Below, piece after piece: positions 16,482 through 22,549 of a stretch of 27,755 nt of DNA (the stretch's first letter is position 1; every line of letters begins with the position of its first letter). The translations under genes were made by a program, and so were the position numbers. The notes beneath the pieces were generated by a model. That model was not told where the DNA came from. It saw only the letters and a list, made by a program, of their open reading frames with translations, and searched no databases. The DNA lies in contig UQWD01000026.1 of assembly GCA_900544555.1 (NCBI GenBank), forward strand, positions 1 through 27,755, given 5' to 3'. This DNA comes from an uncultured Eubacteriales bacterium. Its GTDB lineage: Bacteria > Bacillota > Clostridia > Christensenellales > CAG-138.

Positions 16482-16568
16482 GCGGGAATGGCGGAATTGG
16501 CAGACGCGCACGGTTCAGGTCCGTGTGAGGGTGACTTCATGCAGGTTCAAGTCCTGTTTCCCGCACCA
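16482..16568 (+). tRNA. tRNA-Leu (anticodon CAG)
   Basis: A class II tRNA. Acceptor GCGGGAA/TTCCCGC, anticodon stem CACGG/CCGTG with loop TTCAGGT (CAG), T-loop TTCAAGT and encoded CCA. It is last in the operon, with the terminator five bases behind. Confidence 0.95.
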
Positions 16569-16572
16569 CGTC

Positions 16573-16602
16573 GGGGCAAAGTACGCTTTGCTCCGTTTTT
16601 CT
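16573..16602 (+). terminator. Rho-independent terminator of the tRNA operon
   Basis: GGGGCAAAG (16573-16581) pairs with CTTTGCTCC (16586-16594), with one G-T pair, around the tetraloop TACG. The run GTTTTTCTT follows. Confidence 0.9.
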
Positions 16603-16854
16603 TATTCAAGAAAAACCTCCGCCCGCTCCCTTGCCCCTCCTTTAGCGCAAAAAGTCGCGCTCGCTTCGGCTGCGCCCTTGTAAACGCGGGCCCTGCGCCT
16701 CCGCTTCGCTGCCAACTTTTTGCGGTCAGCGTTTGTTGTGTTTTAAGGATAGACAGACTATAAACTGAGCAGCTCAACTATTCTTTGATATATATTTTAC
16801 CCAAGTAGTTTTTTCGAGAAATAGTTGAATTTCCTGTAAATATATAAATTGCAC
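16603..16854. other. Spacer between tRNA operon and mobile-element remnant
   Basis: No gene. CGCAAAAAGT (16646-16655) and ACTTTTTGCG (16715-16724) form a perfect 10-bp inverted repeat around a GC-rich, arginine-codon-like stretch with several CGCTTCG/GCGC motifs. It may be a small palindromic repeat or the scar of an insertion. I see no duplicate of the tRNA-Leu end further on that would mark an attachment site. Confidence 0.4.
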
Positions 16855-16902
16855 TTGACTTTTATGCGCATGAAAGTTTAATATAAAGATGCGCATGAAA
16901 GT
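16855..16902 (+). promoter_or_regulatory. Promoter with tandem operators for the ribbon-helix-helix gene
   Basis: TTGACT (16855-16860) and TAATAT (16879-16884) are separated by 18 bases. The 14-base sequence ATGCGCATGAAAGT occurs twice, at 16864-16877 and 16889-16902, spaced 25 bases apart, and contains the palindrome ATGCGCAT. One copy lies between -35 and -10, the other just after -10. This is the expected layout for autorepression by the small regulator encoded next. Confidence 0.7.
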
Positions 16903-16913
16903 GGGGTGGGAAT

Positions 16914-17099
16914 GTGGCGCAAAAAAAGATGGGACGTCCTCCATCTGGCGATAGACCCATGAGGGACCGAATTTTTGTGTTGGTGGATGATAATACAAAA
17001 ATAAAATTAGAGGTTTGCAAAAAAGCTTTAAACACAACTACTTCTAATGTTGTCCGAAAGGGAATTGACAGGATTTATGACGACCTAAATAAAAAATGA
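16914..17099 (+). CDS. Small ribbon-helix-helix-like regulator
   Basis: The protein has 61 aa. It has a basic N-terminus with KKMGRPPSGDRPMRDRIFVLVDD, where the short beta strand IFVLVDD precedes two helices (NTKIKLEVCKKAL and TSNVVRKGIDRIYDDL). This is the layout of MetJ/Arc/CopG-type regulators common on clostridial mobile elements. The chosen GTG has GGGGTGGG upstream; an ATG at 16929 (MGRPPSG) is an alternative. The promoter in front carries two direct repeats that would be its natural target, so autoregulation is likely. A decayed relative lies at 19966-20050. Confidence 0.75.
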   Translation: MAQKKMGRPPSGDRPMRDRIFVLVDDNTKIKLEVCKKALNTTTSNVVRKGIDRIYDDLNKK

Positions 17100-17196
17100 A
17101 GGAAGCGGCCACTCCCAGAAGAGAAACACGCCACTTCCCAGCAGACACATGCCCGAAAGCAGATGTAGCGTAAATATTTTAACAAGCGCCGCAAAT

Positions 17197-17230
17197 CCTT
17201 TCAAGCAATGTCGGATAACATTGTGAAAGG
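17197..17230 (+). promoter_or_regulatory. Hairpin covering the ribosome binding site of the next gene
   Basis: CCTTTC (17197-17202) pairs with GAAAGG (17225-17230), and inside it CAATGT (17206-17211) pairs with ACATTG (17218-17223). The AAAGGAAG ribosome binding site of the gene starting at 17239 is partly inside the stem. Confidence 0.45.
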
Positions 17231-17238
17231 AAGATACG

Positions 17239-17555
17239 ATGCAGAGTATATTGGAAGAACTGTATATGGGCAATATTGGTTTTGACTCTGGATATTACCC
17301 GCAAAACTCCCCTTTATCAAAGCCGCCAAACGAAAGCTGACAAGTATGGTAAAGCTGAACGCCATGCTGGACGATACCGGGAAAGAGTTATTTGATACAT
17401 ACTGTGAGACTCAGGGAGACATTGAGGGTATCACCCGGCATGATACCTATACCGATGCTTTGAAGTTTGGCATCCTGCTTATGGTAGAGGTTTTTACATC
17501 TACCTACGAGGTTTTACATCTACCTACACCGTCGCAAGGGAAAGGGGTGCGGTGA
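17239..17555 (+). pseudogene. DUF6809-like small protein, broken by a frameshift
   Basis: Translation starts at ATG 17239 behind AAAGGAAG and reads MQSILEELYMGNIGFDSGYY, then stops after 33 codons at 17338-17340. One frame over, the sequence continues smoothly from about 17312: PFIKAAKRKLTSMVKLNAML, then DDTGKELFDTYCETQGDIEG, up to the stop at 17553-17555. Adding one base to the C-run at 17309-17312 restores a single reading frame of about 105 codons. The N-terminal SILEELYMGNI pattern is typical of DUF6809 proteins on clostridial mobile elements; the function of the family is unknown. The 3' end also carries a tandem duplication. A sequencing error is possible. Confidence 0.7.
17486..17527 (+). 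repeat. Tandem 20/21-bp duplication
   Basis: The sequence GAGGTTTT(T)ACATCTACCTAC occurs twice in a row. The first copy has one T more than the second. It lies in the C-terminal part of the broken DUF6809-like gene and changes its tail. Confidence 0.75.
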
Positions 17556-17559
17556 AGGA

Positions 17560-17826
17560 ATGAACAGTATCCTAACCGACCTTTATTATGGCCGTATATC
17601 CCCGTGGGAGCGCCGCCCCGTCCGCAGCGCAGAAACCCCGGAGATTAACCGCAAGATCGAGGATGAAAAGCGGCACTTATTCAGAAGATGTCACTGGACG
17701 GTTGCCAGCGTTTTCAGGAAGAACCTCTACACACAGTCCAGCGATACAGAGCAGGTTAACGCTTTTTCTTGTGGCTTCAAGCTGGGTGCGGAATTGATGC
17801 TTGCGGTTTTCGCAGAGAGCAGATAA
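17560..17826 (+). CDS. DUF6809-like small protein with an out-of-frame middle
   Basis: The protein has 88 aa. The N-terminus MNSILTDLYYGRISPWERRP and the C-terminus TEQVNAFSCGFKLGAELMLA fit the DUF6809 pattern. The middle (about 17680-17727) reads LFRRCHWTVASVFRK, which looks unnatural. Shifted by one base, the same bases give LIQKMSLDGCQRFQE, as expected for the family. So two compensating indels seem to have scrambled about 15 residues while keeping the frame. The ATG follows the previous stop by four bases; GAAGGA is immediately before the ATG, with GGTG slightly further back, so the ribosome binding site is poorly spaced. Function unknown. Confidence 0.6.
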   Translation: MNSILTDLYYGRISPWERRPVRSAETPEINRKIEDEKRHLFRRCHWTVASVFRKNLYTQSSDTEQVNAFSCGFKLGAELMLAVFAESR

Positions 17827-17834
17827 GCAAAAAA

Positions 17835-17867
17835 CACTTCGGGTCAGCTTGCTCGAAGTGCTTTTTT
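17835..17867. terminator. Bidirectional terminator between converging genes
   Basis: CACTTCG (17835-17841) and CGAAGTG (17854-17860) form a stem with a 12-base loop, followed by CTTTTTT on the plus strand and preceded by an A-run that serves the minus strand. It separates the plus-strand DUF6809 genes from the converging GNAT gene. Confidence 0.75.
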
Positions 17868-17901
17868 AAGCGATGTATTCAAGAGATGTATTCAAGAGAT
17901 G

Positions 17902-18513
17902 TTATAGTTGTTTGCTGTACAACAAACAGGTAAGAGATACGTTTTTTTCACCAAGCTGCATCCGAATTTCCTTTTCCTCGGAACGTTCAAAGCCTTTGTG
18001 CTCGTAAAACTGATAGGTGCAGTTATCATCAGTATATAGATAAATTAACTTGCCTTTTTCGCGTCTGCTCAATTCATCAAGCAGTTTTGTGCCAATTCCT
18101 TTTCCGTGCTCTGTGGGGTCTGCCGCAAGGAAGCAGATTTCTCCATTCGGAACGGTCCTCTTCACAAATTCTTTGAACATTGCTTTATTTGCCATGTCAT
18201 ATACATCAGGCCCGCCTTTCATTGCAACCGCCATGACCGACTTAACCATTTTAACATATGTTCTTCTCCAAAAAGAGGGATACAGTTTAGGCTCGCCTTT
18301 CATATCAGCCATAAGAATCCCTACAAGCCTGTCATCTATATATGCCGCAAGAACTTGTGTTGCGCGCTCCAACTCCATATAAAGGAAGTATCTGCCGTAA
18401 AGTCGCAATGCCAAACTGCTATCAACATATCTGTCAAAGTGCATTCCTTTAATAGCAAAATCAATAACCTTGCTAAAATCCCTACGCTCCAATGCTTTGA
18501 TTTTAACCTCCAT
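17902..18513 (-). CDS. GNAT family N-acetyltransferase
   Basis: The protein has 203 aa. The acetyl-CoA binding motif A is visible as FLAADPTEHGKGIGTKLLDEL, followed by YLYTDDNCTYQFYEHKGFE, typical of motif B. The N-terminal half (VLAAYIDDRLVGILMADM) gives the preceding strands. The substrate is not evident; relatives acetylate small molecules or protein amines. The ATG overlaps the stop of the MarR gene by one base (TAATG), so the two are translated together. It is the effector gene of a regulator-effector pair and reads as cargo of the element. Confidence 0.88.
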   Translation of the reverse strand: MEVKIKALERRDFSKVIDFAIKGMHFDRYVDSSLALRLYGRYFLYMELERATQVLAAYIDDRLVGILMADMKGEPKLYPSFWRRTYVKMVKSVMAVAMKGGPDVYDMANKAMFKEFVKRTVPNGEICFLAADPTEHGKGIGTKLLDELSRREKGKLIYLYTDDNCTYQFYEHKGFERSEEKEIRMQLGEKNVSLTCLLYSKQL

Positions 18514-18965
18514 TAATTTGACACCTCATTTCCGCATAAACCTGCAATTTCTTGTTTAATAATTTGGCCGAGATTTTCAGCCGTTTCAACGAGAACAGCA
18601 CAAACATCATCGCCAAGAATAGCAAGAACTCTATCCTCAAACAGTCGTGTTTCTTCAAGTACTTTAAAAAAGTGTTTAACACCTTTTGTGGTGAAAACAA
18701 CAATTTTCTCTTTCTTATTGCTACCTATCATAAACATGATATATTCCAGATTTATAAAGTCCAATAAAATACTATGAACGGTGGATTTAGGAAGATGGAG
18801 TGCATCACAAATCTGTTTTTGCGTCACATTTTTCTTTTCATCAATCAAACAGACCATCATTAAGGCATTGAAGGTCAGTCCGTGTTTTTTTGCTATGACA
18901 GTATAAGCCAAATCAATATTGTTAAGTGCATTATTCAGGCGCGACATTGTTTCTCTGTAATTCAT
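18513..18965 (-). CDS. MarR-type winged-helix regulator
   Basis: The protein has 150 aa. The first helix (MNYRETMSRLNNALNNIDLAY) serves dimerisation. KKNVTQKQICDALHLPKSTVHSILLDFINLEYI is the helix-turn-helix and recognition helix, and the following strands (FMIGSNKKEKIVVFTTKG) form the wing. This order fits MarR. AAGGAGG lies six bases before the ATG. It heads a two-gene operon with the GNAT gene. Two near-identical palindromes overlap the promoter, so it most likely represses itself and the acetyltransferase until a ligand is present. The ligand is unknown. Confidence 0.85.
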   Translation of the reverse strand: MNYRETMSRLNNALNNIDLAYTVIAKKHGLTFNALMMVCLIDEKKNVTQKQICDALHLPKSTVHSILLDFINLEYIMFMIGSNKKEKIVVFTTKGVKHFFKVLEETRLFEDRVLAILGDDVCAVLVETAENLGQIIKQEIAGLCGNEVSN

Positions 18966-18981
18966 TTGGTATCCTCCTTAG

Positions 18982-19036
18982 AATAGTGCGGATTCGCACT
19001 ATTTGCATAATAGTACGAAATTGCACTATTTGTCAA
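18982..19036 (-). promoter_or_regulatory. MarR-GNAT promoter with twin operators
   Basis: On the minus strand TTGACA (19036-19031) and TATTAT (19012-19007) are 18 bases apart. A palindrome AATAGTGCG-4-CGCACTATT spans 18982-19003, just after the -10. A second, less perfect one (AATAGTACG, 4 bases, TGCACTATT) spans 19009-19030, between -35 and -10. Their centres are 27 bases apart. Binding at either would block polymerase. Confidence 0.8.
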
Positions 19037-19073
19037 GCGGTATTTCACTTTCCATGCGACTCTAAAGACTGCA

Positions 19074-19104
19074 CTTACTTCGGGTCAACTTGACCCGAAG
19101 TAAG
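19074..19104. repeat. Perfect 31-bp palindrome
   Basis: The arms CTTACTTCGGGTCAA and TTGACCCGAAGTAAG match perfectly around a single C. It shares ACTTCGGGTCA and CTTG with the terminator at 17835-17860, so the two are related elements. It lacks a T-run and could be a binding site or a cruciform. Confidence 0.7.
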
Positions 19105-19118
19105 CTATCCGTAAGCGC

Positions 19119-19156
19119 AAAAAAAGGCCGGGCAAGGGATTTATCTCTACCCGGCC
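19119..19156 (-). terminator. Terminator of the Cys-rich VLP gene
   Basis: On the minus strand GGCCGGG (19156-19150) pairs with CCCGGCC (19132-19126) around 17 bases, followed by a run of seven Ts. It lies 45 bases after the gene stop. Confidence 0.8.
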
Positions 19157-19201
19157 ATTTACGCACCTGTAAACTCGCATGGATACAGGCTTTTTGTGGT
19201 G

Positions 19202-19576
19202 CTAATCCATGACGTTTCCGCCATTGTTTTTGCGGTACTTCCGCGCCCGCTTCGCGTCCTTCGCTCTTTGTCCCTGTTCTCGGCACTTGTCGGAGCAGTA
19301 CGCCTTTCGCCCTGCCACCGGGAAGTACCTGCCGCTCACCGCGCAGGGCGGCGGCTCCCCCTTCAAGGCCCGTTCCGATATGGGATTGGCCGGGAGGACG
19401 GAGTTTTCAAAGTAGTGGCACAGACTGCCTGTCCACCAATTGTTGAACATGTAGCACTCGCAGTCCAGCGGCAAGCAGCCGTATTCGCTGTCATAGCTGG
19501 CGAACAGGGTTGTCACCAAGCGACGGATTTCCCGGTGAAGGTTGGCTGTCAGTTCCCATGGTGTGGGTTTTGTCAT
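19202..19576 (-). CDS. Cys-rich VLP-type mobile-element protein
   Basis: The protein has 124 aa. The N-terminal part has Cys34, 39, 41 and 53 and the motif SVLPANP (residues 59-65), the hallmark of the Cys-rich VLP family of clostridial mobile elements. A C-terminal zinc-ribbon-like part has Cys78, Cys94 and Cys98 and a basic tail (KRARKYRKN). In relatives I recall CAVCG at the first knuckle; here it reads CAVSG, so one ligand (position 81) seems lost. GGGAGAGG lies four bases before the ATG, which overlaps the stop of the upstream broken gene as ATGA. Function unknown; its usual neighbours are relaxase genes, absent here. Confidence 0.72.
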   Translation of the reverse strand: MTKPTPWELTANLHREIRRLVTTLFASYDSEYGCLPLDCECYMFNNWWTGSLCHYFENSVLPANPISERALKGEPPPCAVSGRYFPVAGRKAYCSDKCREQGQRAKDAKRARKYRKNNGGNVMD

Positions 19577-19745
19577 TTAGCCTCTCCCTTCTTTTGCCCA
19601 GCCTGTTTCTCCTTCCATTCCGCAAACTCCTGCTTGCCCTTCTCGCTCTCAAAGAACGCCTGATGGTGAGGAGCAGGAGCCGCGCAAGGCTCTCTATCTC
19701 TTGCCGGGGTATCCCAGTGCCGTAGTCCTTAGTTTTTTTAGCCAC
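19573..19745 (-). pseudogene. Small element protein broken by a one-base frameshift
   Basis: A GTG start (19745-19743) behind GGAGGGG reads AKKTKDYGTGIPRQEIESLA, a known pattern of short proteins that precede Cys-rich VLP genes. After LARLLL the frame turns into an arginine-rich nonsense run. One frame over, the bases give IQAFFESEKGKQEFAEWKEK and end in a TGA that overlaps the ATG of the next gene. Adding one C in ATCAGG (about 19665-19668) restores a protein of about 57 residues. A real mutation or a read error could both explain it. Confidence 0.65.
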
Positions 19746-19791
19746 TGGTGACGCCCCTCCATATTCAGTTGTCAAAGCGCAAATGACCGTA

Positions 19792-19920
19792 TTATTGAAT
19801 GTAGCCGTTCTTTCCACTCTGTTGGCGCTGCATATTTTGTAACTGTTGTTTCAGTTCCATCGGGATACCATCCACAAACCGCTGCAACTCCCGCAAATTG
19901 CTTTGCAGCTTGCCGATCGA
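19792..19920 (-). pseudogene. C-terminal fragment of an unidentified element gene
   Basis: The frame reads IGKLQSNLRELQRFVDGIPM and continues through a glutamine-rich helix (MELKQQLQNMQRQQ) to a stop at 19794-19792. It has the look of a real helical C-terminus. Upstream, at about 19925, sequence character changes to the AT-rich regulator remnant, so the rest of the gene is missing. It lies just upstream of the small broken gene in the same direction, where element relaxase or accessory genes usually sit. Confidence 0.45.
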
Positions 19921-19965
19921 ACAGGCCTTTGTTGAAAATTTTCTGGATATTATTCTTCTGTATTT

Positions 19966-20050
19966 TAATTTTAATGTGGAAGAAAGTGGGGTTGGAATTG
20001 GCATGAAAAAGATGGTACGTACACTTCTGGAGATAGACCATGGAGCTGTT
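19966..20050 (+). pseudogene. Decayed second copy of the ribbon-helix-helix gene start
   Basis: From GAAAGTGGGG at about 19981 the bases align with 16898-16963 over about 65 positions at roughly three quarters identity by eye, including AAAAAGATGG, ACGT and TCTGG-GATAGACC. Small indels destroy the reading frame and the body of the gene is missing. The AT-rich upstream part also resembles the functional promoter, but without the ATGCGCAT repeats. Confidence 0.65.
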
Positions 20051-20257
20051 TCCGGCGCGGGGCGTCGCCTGCGCTAATGGGAAAAGCACGCATAAACCTT
20101 GTTGACTACTAAAGCGCTTGTACCGGCATATCGAATTGTTTTAAGAAGTATAGTTTAATTCTCAGCCTTGATATTGGCAGTGTGTTATATTTTGGAGCCG
20201 TCAGCGAAATACAAGCATATATTAATCTATATACGTTTTTATTAGGAGGTGAAAAAA

Positions 20258-20479
20258 ATGATCATGGTTGCAACCGTGCGCGAGGTTCGGGCAAACAGCT
20301 TGCTTGTTATAGACCGTGCTACCGGCCAAAACATTGTTGTTAATACGAATAATGCGAGATGCTACTCTCGCGGCGATAAAATCTTCATCTGGCACAACGG
20401 CGTTATGGCTCAAAGCTTTCCGCCACAGATTTCGGCCATCCGCATCCGTCGCATATTTCCGTCGGGCGGCTGCCTGTAA
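20258..20479 (+). CDS. Small beta-rich hypothetical protein
   Basis: The protein has 73 aa. A perfect AGGAGGTG lies six bases before the ATG chosen (MIMVATVREV); a GTG three codons earlier is within that site and unlikely. The sequence alternates in beta-strand fashion: ATVREVRANSLLVIDRATGQ, IVVNTNNA, RCYSRGDKIFIWHNG, then a conserved-looking QSFPPQISAIRI end. Similar short proteins, usually richer in Cys, occur in gut Clostridia; an OB-like barrel is plausible. No function is known to me. It stands alone, so it is likely a free-standing gene. Confidence 0.7.
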   Translation: MIMVATVREVRANSLLVIDRATGQNIVVNTNNARCYSRGDKIFIWHNGVMAQSFPPQISAIRIRRIFPSGGCL

Positions 20480-20691
20480 TTGGCAGCATCACAATTATTT
20501 TAAAAAAATGTGGGCTGGATTACTCTTTACACTGAGTTTATTGCCAACCTTTTAAATGTCTTACGAGCTGGATCAAAGCTCGCTTTGTCCAGCCTGTTCT
20601 TTAAGCTTAGCCAGCGGATGGTTAATCAAAGTCGGCGAACAGCAGTGTACTTGTCGCCGTTTTTTAAAAGCAAGCGCCAAAACATAATAAG
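20480..20691. other. Intergenic stretch with a hairpin
   Basis: GCTGGATCAAAGC and GCTTTGTCCAGC at 20567-20593 form a strong hairpin with one bulged position. No clear T-run follows; CTGTTCTTT is the nearest. It may be a weak terminator for the small gene before it. No other gene is seen. Confidence 0.4.
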
Positions 20692-20886
20692 AGGGGATGA
20701 GCATGTATCCCGTAAGTAGAATGCCGGGCAATCGGAAGAAATGGCGGCTAGGCGGCTTGTTTGCCGCTGGAAATGGATCGAATAACCGGATAATCTATCC
20801 TCTTGACGAAGCAGGATATAGAGCGTAACGCCGATAATCCGTGGGGTGCCGGCCCCGCTCCATCATAAACGCCATTACAGTATTCA
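20692..20886 (-). pseudogene. Decayed paralogue fragment of the 22785-23957 gene
   Basis: From GAGGGGATGAG at 20692 the bases follow those of 22913-23110, with shared blocks such as AATGCCGG-AATCGG, GGATA-TCTATCCTCTTGA and GATAATCCG. On the minus strand the fragment encodes pieces like SSGK where the intact gene has SSGKYAAVF, but stops and indels break it. It is a relic of a second copy of the membrane-anchored protein, in the same orientation, on the other side of the gene at 21020. Confidence 0.7.
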
Positions 20887-21019
20887 CCTAAAGCTCCGCT
20901 TGAATTCTTAAATTTTTGTGTACAATTGGTATAGCTAACAAATTATACTTTATAATATGACGCTATATCGTCAGGTTTACTGTGTTATTATAAAGGAAAT
21001 AAAGAAAGCGGTGATTTTC

Positions 21020-22156
21020 ATGCAAAAACCATTAAAGGATTTGGCTGAACATTTAAAAAGTATAATACCCGCCGATATACCTGAAAATTATGACATTAAT
21101 CCCGTGTTCAATTATATTACCAGCGAGGAGAACATACGGGATGGCGTTCTTGCGTTTCGAGAATTTTTATATCAATTTTTTGATTACATCATAGCGGATG
21201 CGGATTTATATGACAAACCTAAGAAAAAAGCTGACAAAACGACAGATACCGTAAGCCTTGCGATTGAATATCCATTTCTAAGAGATATAGCGATGGTATT
21301 AATACACATAGGGATTCATGGTGAGTTGAGCAAAAGCGGTGATTCATTAATATTAAACGGTATCAAACTGTATACCGCTTTAAAGGGGGCGCGTGTATCT
21401 AAAATTCATGAGTACATGCGGCATTTATCCGATTGCGGCTTTTATTTTGCGGGTATTGATTTAGGCTTGAAAAAGCCTGATTTATCAAGGGTTGAAGAAT
21501 TAGAGATTTCATATCCTGATAATCCTATTATGCTCATGGGTCTAAAGGCCATGGCGGATGCGCAGTTAAAAGCGGATAAAAGAGGCCTTAAGCCGGAAAT
21601 GGGTTCGTATACTTCCAATGTCGATACAATATTTCTGCGCTGCGATTACAGGGCTTTAGGTGAAAAAAAGATTAAACCGGTTTTTGTTTTTGAGGAGATT
21701 ATCAAAACTTTCCCGGTTGAAATGCAGGAATACTTGTTAAAACTACATCACCAATACATCAGCTTAGGATGCAAGTATGATACAAAGGATTTATGTTTAC
21801 GAGTTAATTTCATTTATTCCCATAAAAGCAGAGGTACAATAGGGTCTATTAATATATCACCTGTTAATGGTTGTGTGATTAAAATTAATGCTGAGAATAT
21901 TAATGATTATGTTGGCATGATAGAAAAATTCCCTTCAACAATAGTTAAAGCGATTGAAAACGGATATGATTGTGCCAAAAAAAATAATCCGATAGCATGC
22001 AATCCCAAGTGCCGCGGATATGAATTTTCAGTTAACGGGAAGCAATACTTCAAGTGTAAGCATTTAAACTTTTATATCCCACTGCCAGATTTAACTGATA
22101 GCCAAATTATCGAGGATTGGATAAATAAAGAGGCTTCATTTTGGGCGATAAATTAG
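21020..22156 (+). CDS. Hypothetical protein with a C-terminal Cys cluster
   Basis: The protein has 378 aa, mostly helical and soluble by composition; no membrane segment is seen. The C-terminal region carries Cys318, Cys327, Cys331, Cys346 and His348, in a pattern C-x8-C-x3-C, then VNGKQYFKCKHLNFYIPL, which could bind zinc. Similar tails occur in uncharacterised clostridial proteins. The frame is open 21 codons earlier, but a perfect TATAAT at 20951-20956 would place the transcription start after the first ATG (20957), which supports the start MQKPLKDLAEHL. Its ribosome binding site is weak (GCGGTG). AT-richer than flanking genes. Function unknown. Confidence 0.75.
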   Translation: MQKPLKDLAEHLKSIIPADIPENYDINPVFNYITSEENIRDGVLAFREFLYQFFDYIIADADLYDKPKKKADKTTDTVSLAIEYPFLRDIAMVLIHIGIHGELSKSGDSLILNGIKLYTALKGARVSKIHEYMRHLSDCGFYFAGIDLGLKKPDLSRVEELEISYPDNPIMLMGLKAMADAQLKADKRGLKPEMGSYTSNVDTIFLRCDYRALGEKKIKPVFVFEEIIKTFPVEMQEYLLKLHHQYISLGCKYDTKDLCLRVNFIYSHKSRGTIGSINISPVNGCVIKINAENINDYVGMIEKFPSTIVKAIENGYDCAKKNNPIACNPKCRGYEFSVNGKQYFKCKHLNFYIPLPDLTDSQIIEDWINKEASFWAIN

Positions 22157-22549
22157 GAGCTTCTTACACAAGCTGCCCGTTCTCGCGTTCGGCCAAGCTG
22201 AAGCGTGAGCGTGTCGAAGAAATGGCTGCGCCACGTTTTACGAGTTAACATGGAGCGCTTTACCTTTTTGCGCGGTTTGCGCCCATCCAGAAAGACCCTT
22301 GCTGCGCAAGGCATTTGGAATCTGACGGCATGTCGTCAGGTTCGATTGAAAGCCCTCCGCGCAACGCGGTCTCCGACTCCTAGGGGTTTTTAAAAAGGTC
22401 TGGGCTTCGGCTTGCCGTAGCGCTTTTGGGTATACGCTCGCTTCATTTTTTTGCGATAAAGGGCGGCGGGCCGTGTTCGCCGACTATCATTTGTGTGAAA
22501 GCATAAGGCATTTTTTGTATTCAAGCGTGCTAAAACGCGCCTATTCATA
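22157..22549. other. Intergenic region, no convincing gene
   Basis: It lies between two converging genes. Short frames on both strands lack ribosome binding sites. CTGACG and CGTCAG (22321-22338 area) and CCGCG-CAA-CGCGG form small hairpins; a TTTTT run follows CTAGGGG near 22385. A terminator for the plus-strand gene may be here but is not clear. Confidence 0.4.

Larger units (their letters stand above)
16855..20050. mobile_element. Degenerate remnant of an integrative/mobilisable element
   Basis: The span sits directly behind a tRNA operon and carries gene types known from clostridial conjugative elements: a GRPP-type small DNA-binding protein, two DUF6809-like genes, a Cys-rich VLP-type protein with its small upstream partner, and a MarR-GNAT cargo pair. 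Three of the small genes show frame damage. A similar regulator start occurs at both ends (16898 and 19981) in the same orientation. No integrase, relaxase or transfer gene remains, and I could not find terminal repeats, so the borders are approximate. Confidence 0.55.

Noticed and set aside
16482..20120. tRNA-Leu as integration site of the element
   Set aside because: I looked for a second copy of the tRNA-Leu 3' end in the region after 19900 and found none. The position behind the tRNA operon is suggestive only.
22350..22400. Partial tRNA (CTCCTAGGGGT, as in tRNA-Glu)
   Set aside because: Only 11 bases match and no cloverleaf can be drawn around them.
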